Source of the DNA: Mixta intestinalis
GTDB lineage: Bacteria; Pseudomonadota; Gammaproteobacteria; Enterobacterales; Enterobacteriaceae
Length of the DNA stretch: 64,000 nt
Direction of reading: 5' to 3'
NCBI RefSeq assembly: GCF_009914055.1
Contig: NZ_CP028271.1
Location: 2,046,001-2,110,000 of the forward strand
Below the pieces are notes generated by a model. That model was not told where the DNA came from and did no database searches. It saw nothing but the letters and a program-made list of their open reading frames with translations. Shown here in pieces: positions 15,292 through 24,376 of this stretch (position 1 is its first letter; the number at the start of each line of letters is the position of its first letter). Both the position numbers and the translations under genes were made by a program.

Positions 15292-15717
15292 ATGTCACAA
15301 CGGGATGAAGCAGTAATGCTGGAGCAGGAAATTCTGGAGCAGCTTAAAAACGGCGGTTTTCGCCTGGCAGATGGCCTGCCATACGGCACCGGTGAAGACG
15401 CTGAAATGCAGTATGACGTCACGTTTCGCGAACTGACGGCGGGCGACATCATTGACGCACAGCTCGCATCCGAACGCGTTGTCGAAACCCGCAACGGCCC
15501 GCAACTGGTGTCCAGCGCGGCGCAAATGGGTGTCGAGTTGCTACGCCGCCAGATTAGCAGCGTGGGCTGCATCAAGGGGCCGCTGTCGGTGGTCATGCTC
15601 AAGAAACTGTCAACCGGCGATTTTGAGCGTCTGACCATCGCGTCCGAGATGAAAGACTCCGCAGCGGCGACAAAGCTGGCGTCAGAACGGGGGCGAGTGG
15701 CTGCGGTATCGGAATGA
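15292..15717 (+). CDS. tail assembly chaperone, short form (Mu gp41-like)
   Basis: 141 residues; the E/41-type chaperone that coats the tape measure during tail assembly, as lambda gpG does. Central segments DVTFRELTAGDIIDAQLASERVV and VELLRRQISSVGCI are typical. Near its end the coding strand reads CGG GGG CGA (15688-15696), a G-rich slip site after which another open frame continues, so a longer fused form is expected. RBS AAGGGGAAA precedes ATG 15292. Confidence 0.88.
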   Translation: MSQRDEAVMLEQEILEQLKNGGFRLADGLPYGTGEDAEMQYDVTFRELTAGDIIDAQLASERVVETRNGPQLVSSAAQMGVELLRRQISSVGCIKGPLSVVMLKKLSTGDFERLTIASEMKDSAAATKLASERGRVAAVSE

Positions 15718-15844
15718 TGTCGAGCGGGCTGCGATAGCGGTCGGGGTCATCATGAAAGGTGGCCCCGAGTGGGCGATGGCCCAGCCGCTATCAAGGCTTT
15801 TCCGGTACTGCCAGCAGGCTGAAAAAATCACCAAAGGAAAATAA
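15692..15844 (+). CDS. frameshift extension of the tail chaperone (T domain)
   Basis: This frame has no suitable start of its own and is open through the slip site. A -2 shift after codon GGG (15691-15693) continues reading at GGC 15692 and gives a 184-residue fusion whose added 50 residues begin GEWLRYRNDVERAAIA and end TKGK. The added part is helical, charged and protein-like. A frameshift at this place is conserved in tailed phages, and Mu is reported to use -2. The fused form would recruit tube subunits to the tape measure. The exact slip base is inferred. Confidence 0.7.
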   Translation, partial: GEWLRYRNDVERAAIAVGVIMKGGPEWAMAQPLSRLFRYCQQAEKITKGK

Positions 15845-15848
15845 TCAC

Positions 15849-17822
15849 ATGGCCGGGCGAAACCTACGCGCATCAATCATTATCGACCTGATGGGCAACA
15901 TCGCCCAGCGTTCCCGTCAGTTCTCCGGCAACATCGGCTCAATGGCACGCAGCAGCCGGTTAGCCATGCGCAGTATGCGCGCCGGTGTTGTTGAACTCTC
16001 CAACTCCATAGACCGTCTCGGCGCTAAAGCTACCGGCGCATTCAGGGGCATCGCAACGGGTGCGCTGGGCCTGGCTGGTGCCGGTTACACAGCGAAAAAG
16101 TTCTTTATCGATATCGCTGCGACCCGTGAAAACCAGCGTATTGCGCTGAACTCACTGTACAAGGGCGACAAGGCCCACGCCCAGCAAATGATGGCCTGGG
16201 CTATCCAGAACGCGAAGGACAGCACCTGGGGTTTAACGGGTGTGATGCAGGAATTCACCTCGTCCAAAGCGTTCGGCATGACGGATAAAGGCGCTCAGGA
16301 CTTTATCACCATGCTGGAAGATCAGGGCGCACTCAAGGGGTGGGATTTGAGCGCCGCCCAGGGCGCATCGATGCAGCTCAAGCAGATGTTTGCCCGTCAG
16401 CAAATTACCGCCGCCGATGCCAATATCCTGACCGGGTACGGCATTAATGTGTACAGAACGCTGGCTGAAGCCACAGGGAAATCAGAGCGGGAAGTCCGAA
16501 GGCTTGGGGAGACTGGAAAGCTAGGGGCTAAATCAATTGGCCTGGTTTTTCAGCTACTAAAAGATGAAGCGAAGGGCGCACAAAAGAACGCCATGAACTC
16601 CTGGACGGGCCTGACCGCCCAGATGGGCGACGTCTGGGAGGGGTTCGCCGACAAGCTGATGAACAAGGGGCCGTTTGAGCGCCTGAAAAATCAGTTACGC
16701 AGCGTGCTGGCCTGGTATGACCGTATCAGCAAGCCGGACGTCCATGGAATCAGCGAGCTTGACCGCATCACCGACCGCCTGGCCGCCCGCTTTAACTCAA
16801 CGTTTGACGCGATTCAGAGCGGCGCCCGCAAAGCCTGGAGCGCCCTGAGCGTCGGGCGACAGGCGCTGTCATGGGTGGACGATAACATCGTCAGCCTCAA
16901 GAAGCTGGCGGCAGTTATCGGCGGTATCTGGCTGACTAATAAGATGCTGCGCGCTGGCGCCAGTCTGGCGCGCCCTGCCTGGCAACTGGCTCGCTGGCCC
17001 ATTCGGACACCGTACCGTGCCTATAAGTGGATGCGTAACCGCCGCAATGGCGGTGGTGCTCCGGGCCTGCCCGGTGTCATTCCCAACCCTCAACTGGTAC
17101 AGCAGGTTTTTGTCACCAACTGGCCTGTCGGCGGCATGGGTGGCGGCGATGTCTACACCGGCGAAGGGAAACGTAAGCGCGGCCCGGGACGAAATAAACC
17201 CCGTCGCGTTCCGGTATCACCGTCACTCCCAGCCGCCGTACCGAAGAAAGCAAACATTGTTTCCCGTTTATTCAGTGGCGCAGGGAATGCGCTGTCCGGC
17301 GCGGGTAAGGCTGTGGGCGGCTGGCTCGGCTCGGCGGGTAAGTGGCTGGGCGGTACGGCTGTGGGCCGGGTTGCGGCGAAAGGTGGGCAGGCGCTGGGCT
17401 GGCTCGGCAAGGCAGGCGGTGGCCTTGCCCGCCGTCTGGGTGGCCCCGCGCTCAGTGCCGTCATGCTGGCCCCCACACTGCTTGATGAGAATACCAGTCT
17501 CCACGACAAAGGCGGTGCAGTGGGCAGTACGGCGGGCGCCTGGGTGGGCGGTGCAATCGGCTCTATTGCCGGGCCGTTAGGCACTATTGCGGGTGCCACG
17601 CTGGGCGGCGTCGTGGGTGACTATCTCGGTGGTTTTGTGGCTGACATGTACAGCAAATGGGACAACAAAGACCCGGCGCCACCGCAGGAGCAGAAAGTTG
17701 AGGCTAATGCGCGGCTTCAGGTCGAGCTGGCTGATGGTCTGCGCCTGACCAGCACGACCGTTAACGAGTCCGGGATGGGGCTGAATGTCTACACCGGCTC
17801 CAATTTTATTCCGGGGTTTTAA
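15849..17822 (+). CDS. tail tape measure protein (Mu gp42-like)
   Basis: 657 residues; ATG 15849 with CAAAGGAAA upstream, just past the frameshift stop. Its length sets tail length. The N-terminus (RASIIIDLMGNIAQRSRQFSGNIGSM) is typical. A tape-measure domain spans roughly 90-280 (AQQMMAWAIQNAKDSTWGLTGVMQEF, GINVYRTLAEATGKSERE). Residues ~475-610 are Gly-, Ala- and Ser-rich hydrophobic repeats that may contact the host membrane. A ~90-bp stretch (16480-16570) uses more AT-rich codons than its surroundings. Confidence 0.93.
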   Translation: MAGRNLRASIIIDLMGNIAQRSRQFSGNIGSMARSSRLAMRSMRAGVVELSNSIDRLGAKATGAFRGIATGALGLAGAGYTAKKFFIDIAATRENQRIALNSLYKGDKAHAQQMMAWAIQNAKDSTWGLTGVMQEFTSSKAFGMTDKGAQDFITMLEDQGALKGWDLSAAQGASMQLKQMFARQQITAADANILTGYGINVYRTLAEATGKSEREVRRLGETGKLGAKSIGLVFQLLKDEAKGAQKNAMNSWTGLTAQMGDVWEGFADKLMNKGPFERLKNQLRSVLAWYDRISKPDVHGISELDRITDRLAARFNSTFDAIQSGARKAWSALSVGRQALSWVDDNIVSLKKLAAVIGGIWLTNKMLRAGASLARPAWQLARWPIRTPYRAYKWMRNRRNGGGAPGLPGVIPNPQLVQQVFVTNWPVGGMGGGDVYTGEGKRKRGPGRNKPRRVPVSPSLPAAVPKKANIVSRLFSGAGNALSGAGKAVGGWLGSAGKWLGGTAVGRVAAKGGQALGWLGKAGGGLARRLGGPALSAVMLAPTLLDENTSLHDKGGAVGSTAGAWVGGAIGSIAGPLGTIAGATLGGVVGDYLGGFVADMYSKWDNKDPAPPQEQKVEANARLQVELADGLRLTSTTVNESGMGLNVYTGSNFIPGF

Positions 17823-17825
17823 CGT

Positions 17826-19259
17826 ATGTTTGAAAGCACAGTAGCTGCAATTAACAGCGCCCGTGATTCCCTCGGACTGAGGGGAGCGGTCACCGGCACC
17901 GGTAGCCTGCGTGGGGTGCCGTTCCTGGTCTACCGTGAGCAGAAGCAAAGCGGTGGGCGTCGCATCGTCAAACGCGAGTACCCGCTACGCGATACCGGTG
18001 GCGCCAACGATCTGGGTCGTAAACTGCGTGAACGGACGTTTACCGCCGTTGTGCTCGGCAACAGCGCCAGCACGCAGCGCGACGCCCTGATTGATGCACT
18101 GGAGGCCGCGGGCAGCGCCGAACTTGTTCACCCGGAATTTGGCACTCAGCAGGTGATGGTGGACTCGTTCGAATGCCGCAGCAGCGCTGACGAACTAAAC
18201 ATTTATGAGTTTACGATAACCGTATACCCTGCGGCGACAGACAACGCGCCGCAGGCTACGCAGAACACGGCAAACGCCGTCGCCAACCAGAAGGACAGCC
18301 TCTTTGGCAGCCTGGGCGATACGTTGACCAGCGCATGGCAAACCGTGCAGGAAGGCACGGCGGGCGCAACCGCTGTACTGAACGCCATCACTGGCGTTTT
18401 TGATGACGTTTATGATGCCGTGGAGAATATCGGCGTGCTCGATGACGTCAATCAGTTGCTGGGCGCCGTGGCTGCGGTAAAAGGTTCCGCCGAAGGGATG
18501 CTGAACGCCCCCGCGCTGCTGGCGGCAAATGTCCTCGGTGCGCTCGATGGCCTGTCCAATATATGCGACGCCTCAAACGCATTCCGGGCTTACGAGCGTC
18601 TGGGCGTGCATCTCAACAAACGCCAGGCCTCTGTTGATGTCACCCACATCCCTGACGCCGCCGTCAGCAATGTGGCCGTGCTGTTCCACGTTGCCAGTAC
18701 CGGCGCGCTGGCCGGGCAGGCGGCAGCGGCCTCCGGCGTGCTGACGCAGGCCATCGATGCCGACAGCGTGGACGTTACCCCTCATGCGCCGCAACTGACC
18801 GCCGACGCCACTACGGCAAGCTCGGTTGCCTCTGCTGCCAGTGTGTCAGACGTAATAATCCCAGCGACCAGCTCAACGGCGGTAACCTCAGAGAGTACCG
18901 TCAGCGTGATTGAAAGTGACTGGCCGCAATTCGAGAGCCGCACCGACATTGAACGGGTCGCCGTTGATATCGGTAACGCCCTCGATGCGGCGGCACTGAC
19001 TGCGGCAGATTCCGGTTATGCAACAGACAGCGCTGCGATTACCCGCCTGCGCCTGCTGACGGTGCAGGATTTACGCCATCGCGGGCTACGCCTGTCTGGT
19101 GTGAGTTCTGTCCGGCTGGCCCGAACTGAACCCGCGCTGGTGACGCTGTACCGTCAGACCGGCAGCGCGCAGCAGTGGCAGAGGCTGGCGCGGCGTAACA
19201 GCGTCGACAATCCGCTGTTTGTGCCGGGTGGTGTGGATATCGAGGTGATTGATGAATGA
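17826..19259 (+). CDS. DNA circularisation / tail protein (Mu gpN-like)
   Basis: 477 residues; Mu gpN family. The N-terminal ~130 residues (LRGVPFLVYREQKQSGGRRIVKREYPLRD, then LGRKLRERTFTAVVLG) are the DNA-circularisation N-terminal domain, which in structure belongs to a baseplate or tail-end protein. Mu N is a tail component that also helps protect or circularise injected DNA. The middle is Ala-, Val- and Ser-rich and variable; the C-terminus (RLARRNSVDNPLFVPGGVDIEV) looks LysM-like. Overlaps gene P by 8 bp. Confidence 0.88.
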   Translation: MFESTVAAINSARDSLGLRGAVTGTGSLRGVPFLVYREQKQSGGRRIVKREYPLRDTGGANDLGRKLRERTFTAVVLGNSASTQRDALIDALEAAGSAELVHPEFGTQQVMVDSFECRSSADELNIYEFTITVYPAATDNAPQATQNTANAVANQKDSLFGSLGDTLTSAWQTVQEGTAGATAVLNAITGVFDDVYDAVENIGVLDDVNQLLGAVAAVKGSAEGMLNAPALLAANVLGALDGLSNICDASNAFRAYERLGVHLNKRQASVDVTHIPDAAVSNVAVLFHVASTGALAGQAAAASGVLTQAIDADSVDVTPHAPQLTADATTASSVASAASVSDVIIPATSSTAVTSESTVSVIESDWPQFESRTDIERVAVDIGNALDAAALTAADSGYATDSAAITRLRLLTVQDLRHRGLRLSGVSSVRLARTEPALVTLYRQTGSAQQWQRLARRNSVDNPLFVPGGVDIEVIDE

Positions 19260-20382
19260 CGTTGCGTTGCGCGTGGACGGCAAAATTTTTACCGGGTGGA
19301 CGTCGATTACGATCAACCGCTCGATTGAGTCCCTGAGCGGCTATTTCGACCTGGGCGTTAACGTTCAGGTGGAAACGGATTTGTCGTCTCTGGCGCCGGG
19401 TAAGCCGTTCACGCTGACGATTGACGATCGCGTTGTGATTACCGGTTACACCGACGGGCGCCGTCGCCAGATGCAGGCGGACAGCATGAAAATTACGATC
19501 ACCGGTCGCGACAAAACCGCTGACCTGGTGGACTGCGCCGCCATCTACAAGGGTGGTCAGTGGAAGAACCGGACGTTACAGCAGATAGCCAGCGACCTGA
19601 CCGCGCCCTACGGCATTGCTGTGCGCCGGGAGCTGACTGACAGCGAATCGGCGGCACCGTTTCCGTCATTCACCCTGGACTATTCAGAGACGGTATACGA
19701 GGCGCTGGGCCGTGCTGCCCGTGCCCGTGGCGTACTGATGACAACCAACGCCGCAGGCGATCTGGTTTTCACCCACGCAGACGCGGCGTACAGCGACACC
19801 CTGGTGCTGGGCGATAACCTGCTGGAGCTGGACTACAACGAGGATTTTCGTGACCGGTTCAGCGAGTACCGCGTTGTTGGTCACGGGCGCGCCAGCGGCA
19901 AAACCGGCGACACACAGACAGCCGCCGCTATTGCCAGCCAGAAAGGCAGTACCACTGACCCGGAAGTCACCCGCTACCGTCCGACAATCATTCTTGCGGA
20001 CAGCAAAACCACCGGGCAGACGGCCACCGCCCGCGCCGTTCGTGAGCAGCGCCGCCGCCTGGCAAAGTCGGTTGAGTTTGAGGCAAAGCTGGACGGCTGG
20101 CAGCGCCGGGACGGCAGTATCTGGTTGCCTAATGTGCTGGTCGATATCGACGCGTCGAAATTCGGTATCACAACCGGGCCGCTGCTGGTCAGCAAGGCCG
20201 TGCTGTCGCTCGACGATCGGGACGGACTGACAACCACGCTCACCCTGGGACCGCGCGATGCGTACCTGGTGCCGGTTGAGCCGGACAGCAAAGGCCGTAA
20301 GAACAAAAAAGCGGAGTCCAGCGGCGGCGTTGATGCTCTGGTCGAAGAATATTATCGCAAACACCCGGAGAAACGCCCGTAA
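19252..20382 (+). CDS. baseplate hub protein (Mu gpP/gp44-like)
   Basis: 376 residues starting at ATG 19252 inside the end of N. It is the gp44/gpP hub of the Mu baseplate (T4 gp27-like), a trimer that carries the spike. Recognisable parts are GWTSITINRSIESLSGYFDLGV, ITITGRDKTADLVDCAAIY and the RGVLMTTNAAGDLVFT strand region. The C-terminus is Lys-rich. It abuts the spike gene with a one-base overlap (TAATG). Confidence 0.92.
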   Translation: MNDVALRVDGKIFTGWTSITINRSIESLSGYFDLGVNVQVETDLSSLAPGKPFTLTIDDRVVITGYTDGRRRQMQADSMKITITGRDKTADLVDCAAIYKGGQWKNRTLQQIASDLTAPYGIAVRRELTDSESAAPFPSFTLDYSETVYEALGRAARARGVLMTTNAAGDLVFTHADAAYSDTLVLGDNLLELDYNEDFRDRFSEYRVVGHGRASGKTGDTQTAAAIASQKGSTTDPEVTRYRPTIILADSKTTGQTATARAVREQRRRLAKSVEFEAKLDGWQRRDGSIWLPNVLVDIDASKFGITTGPLLVSKAVLSLDDRDGLTTTLTLGPRDAYLVPVEPDSKGRKNKKAESSGGVDALVEEYYRKHPEKRP

Positions 20383-20966
20383 TGAATGATATGACCCTGA
20401 GCCGTATGCTGGCCCCGGTTATGCGCCGTGTACGCCTGATGCTGGGCCGCGCCGTGGTGAACATGGTCAATGATTCGCTGAAGGCGCAGAACGTCCAGGT
20501 GTCGATGCTCGATGACGAAACCCCGGATGACGTTGAGCGCCTCCAGAACTACGGGCTGATTAGCGTCCCGCTCGCCGGGGCTGAGGCGATTATTGGCTGT
20601 GTCGGGGCTGACCGCGACCATGCTGTCGCTCTGGTGGTTGAAGACCGCCGCTATCGGCCTACAGGGCTTGAAGCGGGCGACACTGGCCTTTATCACTACG
20701 AAGGGCACCGGCTGCGCCTGACCCAGGACGGGCGGCTGATTATTACCTGTAAAACCGTCGAGGTGTACGCCGATGAGAGCGTAACACTGGATACCCCGAA
20801 AACTGTCATTACCGGCGACGTTGAGATTCAGAAAGGGCTGACCGTCACGGGGCAGAGCCAGTTTAAGAGCCATATCACGGCGCCCGACGCGATTATTAAC
20901 GGCAAATCGACCGACAAACACACCCACAAGGGCGACAGTGACGGCACAACGGGGCCGATGCAATGA
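20382..20966 (+). CDS. baseplate spike assembly protein (Mu gp45-like)
   Basis: 194 residues; Mu gp45-type baseplate spike (gpV-like). An N-terminal OB-like region (VQVSMLDDETPDDVERLQNYGLISVPLAGAEAI) is followed by a beta-helical tail with repeated strands (VEVYADESVTLDTPKTVITGDVEIQKGLTVTG) and a His-containing end (DKHTHKGDSDG), where an iron ion is bound in related spikes. It pierces the outer membrane. The 4-bp overlap with the next gene is typical. Confidence 0.92.
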   Translation: MNDMTLSRMLAPVMRRVRLMLGRAVVNMVNDSLKAQNVQVSMLDDETPDDVERLQNYGLISVPLAGAEAIIGCVGADRDHAVALVVEDRRYRPTGLEAGDTGLYHYEGHRLRLTQDGRLIITCKTVEVYADESVTLDTPKTVITGDVEIQKGLTVTGQSQFKSHITAPDAIINGKSTDKHTHKGDSDGTTGPMQ

Positions 20967-21412
20967 CGACAGATATTGCGATCGTCTGGGACAACGGGCT
21001 CGGGGATATCGCGCTGGACGGTATCGATATGCTCACCGACAGCACACTGACGACAGCGGTGATTATTTCGCTGTTTACTGACCGCCGGGCGCAGGATTCC
21101 GACGAGCTGCCCGGCTCAGATGGTGATCGCCGGGGTTGGTGGGGCGACAGCTATCGCGACAGGCCAATCGGTTCGCGGCTGTGGTTGCTCTCGCGTGAAA
21201 AGACGCTCCAGTCTGTTCTGGACAGAGCAGCGGCTTACGCGCTGGAAGCGTTGCAGTGGCTGAAAGCCGCCGGACGCGTGACAAAAATCGCGGTATACGC
21301 GAGCCGCGTCAGGCAGAACGGGCAGGAAATGCTGTTGCTTGAAATTGAACTGTCGTTACCGGACGGCACCACCCAACCATTCACTTTTAAAGCCAGTTTT
21401 AGCGGGGTTTAA
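20963..21412 (+). CDS. baseplate wedge protein (Mu gp46-like, gpW/gp25 type)
   Basis: 149 residues, coupled by ATGA to the spike gene. The GP46 family (IVWDNGLGDIALDGIDM, ISLFTDRRAQ, RRGWWGDSY, GSRLWLLSREKT) is the Mu counterpart of the T4 gp25 wedge/sheath-initiator protein. It links the baseplate to the first sheath ring. It abuts the next gene directly. Confidence 0.92.
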   Translation: MTTDIAIVWDNGLGDIALDGIDMLTDSTLTTAVIISLFTDRRAQDSDELPGSDGDRRGWWGDSYRDRPIGSRLWLLSREKTLQSVLDRAAAYALEALQWLKAAGRVTKIAVYASRVRQNGQEMLLLEIELSLPDGTTQPFTFKASFSGV

Positions 21413-22498
21413 ATGCCGTATAAAGCGCCGGGCCTCACTGACCTGATCGCCCGTACAGAACAGAACGTTCAGCAGCGCCTGCCGGGCACCTGGCCGCAGG
21501 CCAACGAAACCACCCTGGGGGCACTGGCCTACGCTAATGCCGGGCTGGCGGCGGGTGTTCATGAGCATGTGTCGTGGGTGAGCCGCCAGATTATCGCCAG
21601 CGATGCCGACGAAGCCGAACTGCTGAAACACTGCCAGCACTGGGGCGTGCGCCGTAAGCAGGCGACCGCCGCCAGTGGCACAGTCACAATGACGGTGACG
21701 GATGCCGTCACCATCCCCGCTAATACGCGCTGGCAGCGCGCTGACGGCGAGTTGTATATCAACACCGAAGCGGCAAGCGCAGGTGCTGCCGGAACACTGG
21801 ATGTCGTTCTCACGGCGATTAATGCCGGGGCCGGTGGCAACGTTGCTGCCGGTACGGCGCTGACGCTGGTCACACCGCTGGAATATGTTATCGCGCAGGG
21901 TATCACCACTGCGGGGATTGTCGGCGGTGCGGATATTGAAAGCGTCGGCGAGCTGCTGGCCCGGCTGGAATTTCGTGTCCAGTATCCGCCGTTCGGTGGC
22001 AATAAATATGATTATGTGCGCTGGGCGCGTGAATGCACAGGCGTAACCCGCGCCTGGTGCCTGCCAACCTGGAAAGGCGGCGGCACGGTGGGTGTGACGT
22101 TCGTTATGGATAACAACGACAATATATTCCCCGAAGAGGCGGATATTACCCGCGTTTCGGAATATATCTATTCGCATAAAGACCCGGTAACAGGGTTAAT
22201 TGTTGGCGCGCCGGACGGCATTGTTATTACGGTATTTGCGGCCACGCCAAAGCCCGTGGATATGGAAATATTAATTTCCCCGAATACCGAGGCCATGCAA
22301 AACGCCGTAAAAAGCGCGCTGGTATCGCTGTTTTATAACGAGTCCGAGCCGGGCGGCTCCCTCGCGCAGTCCCATATTATCCGGGCTATCGCTAAAGTAT
22401 CGGGCCTGACCGACTTTAAGCTGCGTTCGCCTGCCGATGACGTGCTGTATTCCGAAGCAACCGAATTGCTGACGGTGGGCGAAATCACATGGCTGTAG
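21413..22498 (+). CDS. baseplate J-like protein (Mu gp47)
   Basis: 361 residues. The baseplate J family (T4 gp6-like wedge) is recognised by LGALAYANAGLAAGVHEHVSWVSRQI, the RKQATAASGTVTMTVTDAVTIPANTRW strand region and FRVQYPPFGGNKYDYVRWAREC. Codon use after about 22120 becomes more AT-rich, leading into the host-range region. Overlaps the next gene by 10 bp. Confidence 0.93.
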   Translation: MPYKAPGLTDLIARTEQNVQQRLPGTWPQANETTLGALAYANAGLAAGVHEHVSWVSRQIIASDADEAELLKHCQHWGVRRKQATAASGTVTMTVTDAVTIPANTRWQRADGELYINTEAASAGAAGTLDVVLTAINAGAGGNVAAGTALTLVTPLEYVIAQGITTAGIVGGADIESVGELLARLEFRVQYPPFGGNKYDYVRWARECTGVTRAWCLPTWKGGGTVGVTFVMDNNDNIFPEEADITRVSEYIYSHKDPVTGLIVGAPDGIVITVFAATPKPVDMEILISPNTEAMQNAVKSALVSLFYNESEPGGSLAQSHIIRAIAKVSGLTDFKLRSPADDVLYSEATELLTVGEITWL

Positions 22499-23073
22499 AT
22501 AACGATATGCAGATTGATGAGCGCGATCAGGCTGAATATCTGACGCCGTATCAGACTGCGTTTCTGCAACTGCTGCCTGTGGGCCGGGCATGGAATAAGG
22601 CGCCATCAAGCAGGCTGGCCGCGCTGGCCGGAGCGCTGTCTGACTCGCTCAAAACCGCCGACAGCGTAGCTACCCGGATGCTGGATGAACGGTTTCCGAT
22701 AACGTCAACGCTGCTGCTGGAGGACTGGGAGCGGTTTCTGGGGCTACCGGACTGCACCAGCGAAACCGGCACGATTAACACCCGCCAGCTTGCGGCGGAT
22801 AACAAGCTAAAAATGGTGGGTAGCCTGTGCCGTCCGTTCTATGAGGATTTGGCTGCGCAATATGGCTATGACGTTGAGTTAACGGATTCTGACGAGGGGC
22901 AATATACCACCAACGTCAATGTTAAAAACGGCGTCAGCTACCGCAATGCTACCGTGCTGGATAACTGTTTAACGCCGCTGCGGGTTTATGACTCCGGCGC
23001 GCTGGAATGTCTGCTGGAAAAATATAAACCGGCTCACCAGATTTATAAATTTATTTATCCCGACGAGGAATAA
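22489..23073 (+). CDS. DUF2313 tail protein (Mu gp48-like)
   Basis: 194 residues; the DUF2313 family (YLTPYQTAFLQLLPVGRAWNK, LEDWERFLGLPD) is the Mu gp48/gpR baseplate protein that connects the tail fibre to the baseplate, similar in role to P2 gpI. It starts inside the J-like gene and lies 2 bp before the fibre gene. Confidence 0.9.
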   Translation: MAVDNDMQIDERDQAEYLTPYQTAFLQLLPVGRAWNKAPSSRLAALAGALSDSLKTADSVATRMLDERFPITSTLLLEDWERFLGLPDCTSETGTINTRQLAADNKLKMVGSLCRPFYEDLAAQYGYDVELTDSDEGQYTTNVNVKNGVSYRNATVLDNCLTPLRVYDSGALECLLEKYKPAHQIYKFIYPDEE

Positions 23074-23075
23074 TT

Positions 23076-24374
23076 ATGTTTCACCTGGACAATAACAGCG
23101 GCGTTTCGTCAATGCCCGCAGTCGGCGCCATGCAGGATAATACCACGCGCTGGTTTACAGAGGGGGCAGGTACTCAGTCCCCAAGCTGGCCGGGACAGGA
23201 CTGGTTTAATATCGTACAGGCCGAGCTATTAAATGTTTTAACGGAAAGCGGAATTACGCCGGTTAAAACGCAGCTTAATCAGTTAGCCGCAGCAATTAAG
23301 TCCATCGTCAATAAAAACGCTCTGCTACGCGATAACCTGCTAAGTGAGATTAAAGATAAAGGCGCATCGGCACAGAAAGCTGCTCTGGATAACCTTAATG
23401 GCGTGCCTAAAACCACAACCATTAATGGCCATTCGCTGACAGGGAATGTTAATGTCACGTCACAGGATATCTTTGGTCTGTCTACTGCTATTGGGGCTGG
23501 CGCCGACCTGAATACATACCAGACTCCTGGCATTTACTATCAGAATCTGAATACTAATGCAACGTCAGGCACCAACTACCCTGAGTCGGTGGCCGGGACG
23601 TTGCTCGTGCTGAAAAACTCTGTTGTGGCGCAAATTTATGTTACCTACTCTACAGGCCAGATATACTCACGAGGTAAACCTTCGAATACGGTTAACTGGA
23701 GTCCGTGGGCAGCACAATATAACACTCAAAATAAACCAAAAGCATCTGATGTTGATGCGGTCAGTGCGACTAATGGTGGTACATTCCAGGGCGGTGTTAC
23801 TTTCCGCGCTGGCGTATCTATAACTAAGGAGTATCCTGGCATAGGTTTAACCGATACAAGAGTGGGGACTGGCACTGTAGGTCGTAATATTCTAATTGAG
23901 CAAGGTAACGGTAGTTTGTATATAGCGTTCAGAAAAGAAGGTTCAACCGATGGACAAAAAATTCTCAATGTTCCATCGGTAGCAGGTACAATTTACTCCA
24001 CCGGGAATAAGCCTTCAGCAAGTGATGTTGGCGCATACTCAAAAGGCGAAAGTGATGGTCGCTACCAGCTCAAAAATACCGCTTCAAAAGCAACCAATGG
24101 CTGGCACAAAGACACAACAACCGGAATTATCAGACAATGGGGGATCGTCAATGTTGGTGATAATACAGTAGTCACTGCAAATTTCCCCATTCCATTTCCG
24201 AGCGCCTGCGCATCAATGAGTGTTACGGCCATTTCTCAGGCCGGAAACAACTCCACAGAAATTATTTCTGCATACGGTAAGGCAATCAGCAAATCACAGA
24301 TGAAAGTTGCAGCTTGTGCTAACTGGGATTACCACGGAATCTCTGGTGTGTATTTTGAGGCTACAGGATATTAA
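23076..24374 (+). CDS. tail fibre protein (Mu gpS-like)
   Basis: 432 residues; RBS GAGGAA. The N-terminal ~140 residues attach to the baseplate (FHLDNNSGVSSMPAVGAMQDNTTRWFTEG; TTINGHSLTGNVNVTSQDI). A trimeric shaft then has NKP(K/S)ASDV repeats, including DVGAYSKGESDGRYQ. The C-terminal tip (GWHKDTTTGIIRQWGIVNVGDNTVV to the end) should bind host lipopolysaccharide. The distal half is AT-richer than the baseplate genes, as expected for exchanged fibre tips. Only one fibre is present; Mu has two alternatives. Confidence 0.93.
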   Translation: MFHLDNNSGVSSMPAVGAMQDNTTRWFTEGAGTQSPSWPGQDWFNIVQAELLNVLTESGITPVKTQLNQLAAAIKSIVNKNALLRDNLLSEIKDKGASAQKAALDNLNGVPKTTTINGHSLTGNVNVTSQDIFGLSTAIGAGADLNTYQTPGIYYQNLNTNATSGTNYPESVAGTLLVLKNSVVAQIYVTYSTGQIYSRGKPSNTVNWSPWAAQYNTQNKPKASDVDAVSATNGGTFQGGVTFRAGVSITKEYPGIGLTDTRVGTGTVGRNILIEQGNGSLYIAFRKEGSTDGQKILNVPSVAGTIYSTGNKPSASDVGAYSKGESDGRYQLKNTASKATNGWHKDTTTGIIRQWGIVNVGDNTVVTANFPIPFPSACASMSVTAISQAGNNSTEIISAYGKAISKSQMKVAACANWDYHGISGVYFEATGY

Positions 24375-24376
24375 TT

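Noticed and set aside
15714..15736. Independent start (ATGATG) for the second tail-chaperone frame
   Set aside because: Both ATGs at 15714 and 15717 are in a third frame that stops after a few codons, so they cannot start the extension.
19684..20364. 226-residue leftward open frame opposite the baseplate hub gene
   Set aside because: Antisense shadow of a recognised gene; no start context and no family resemblance.
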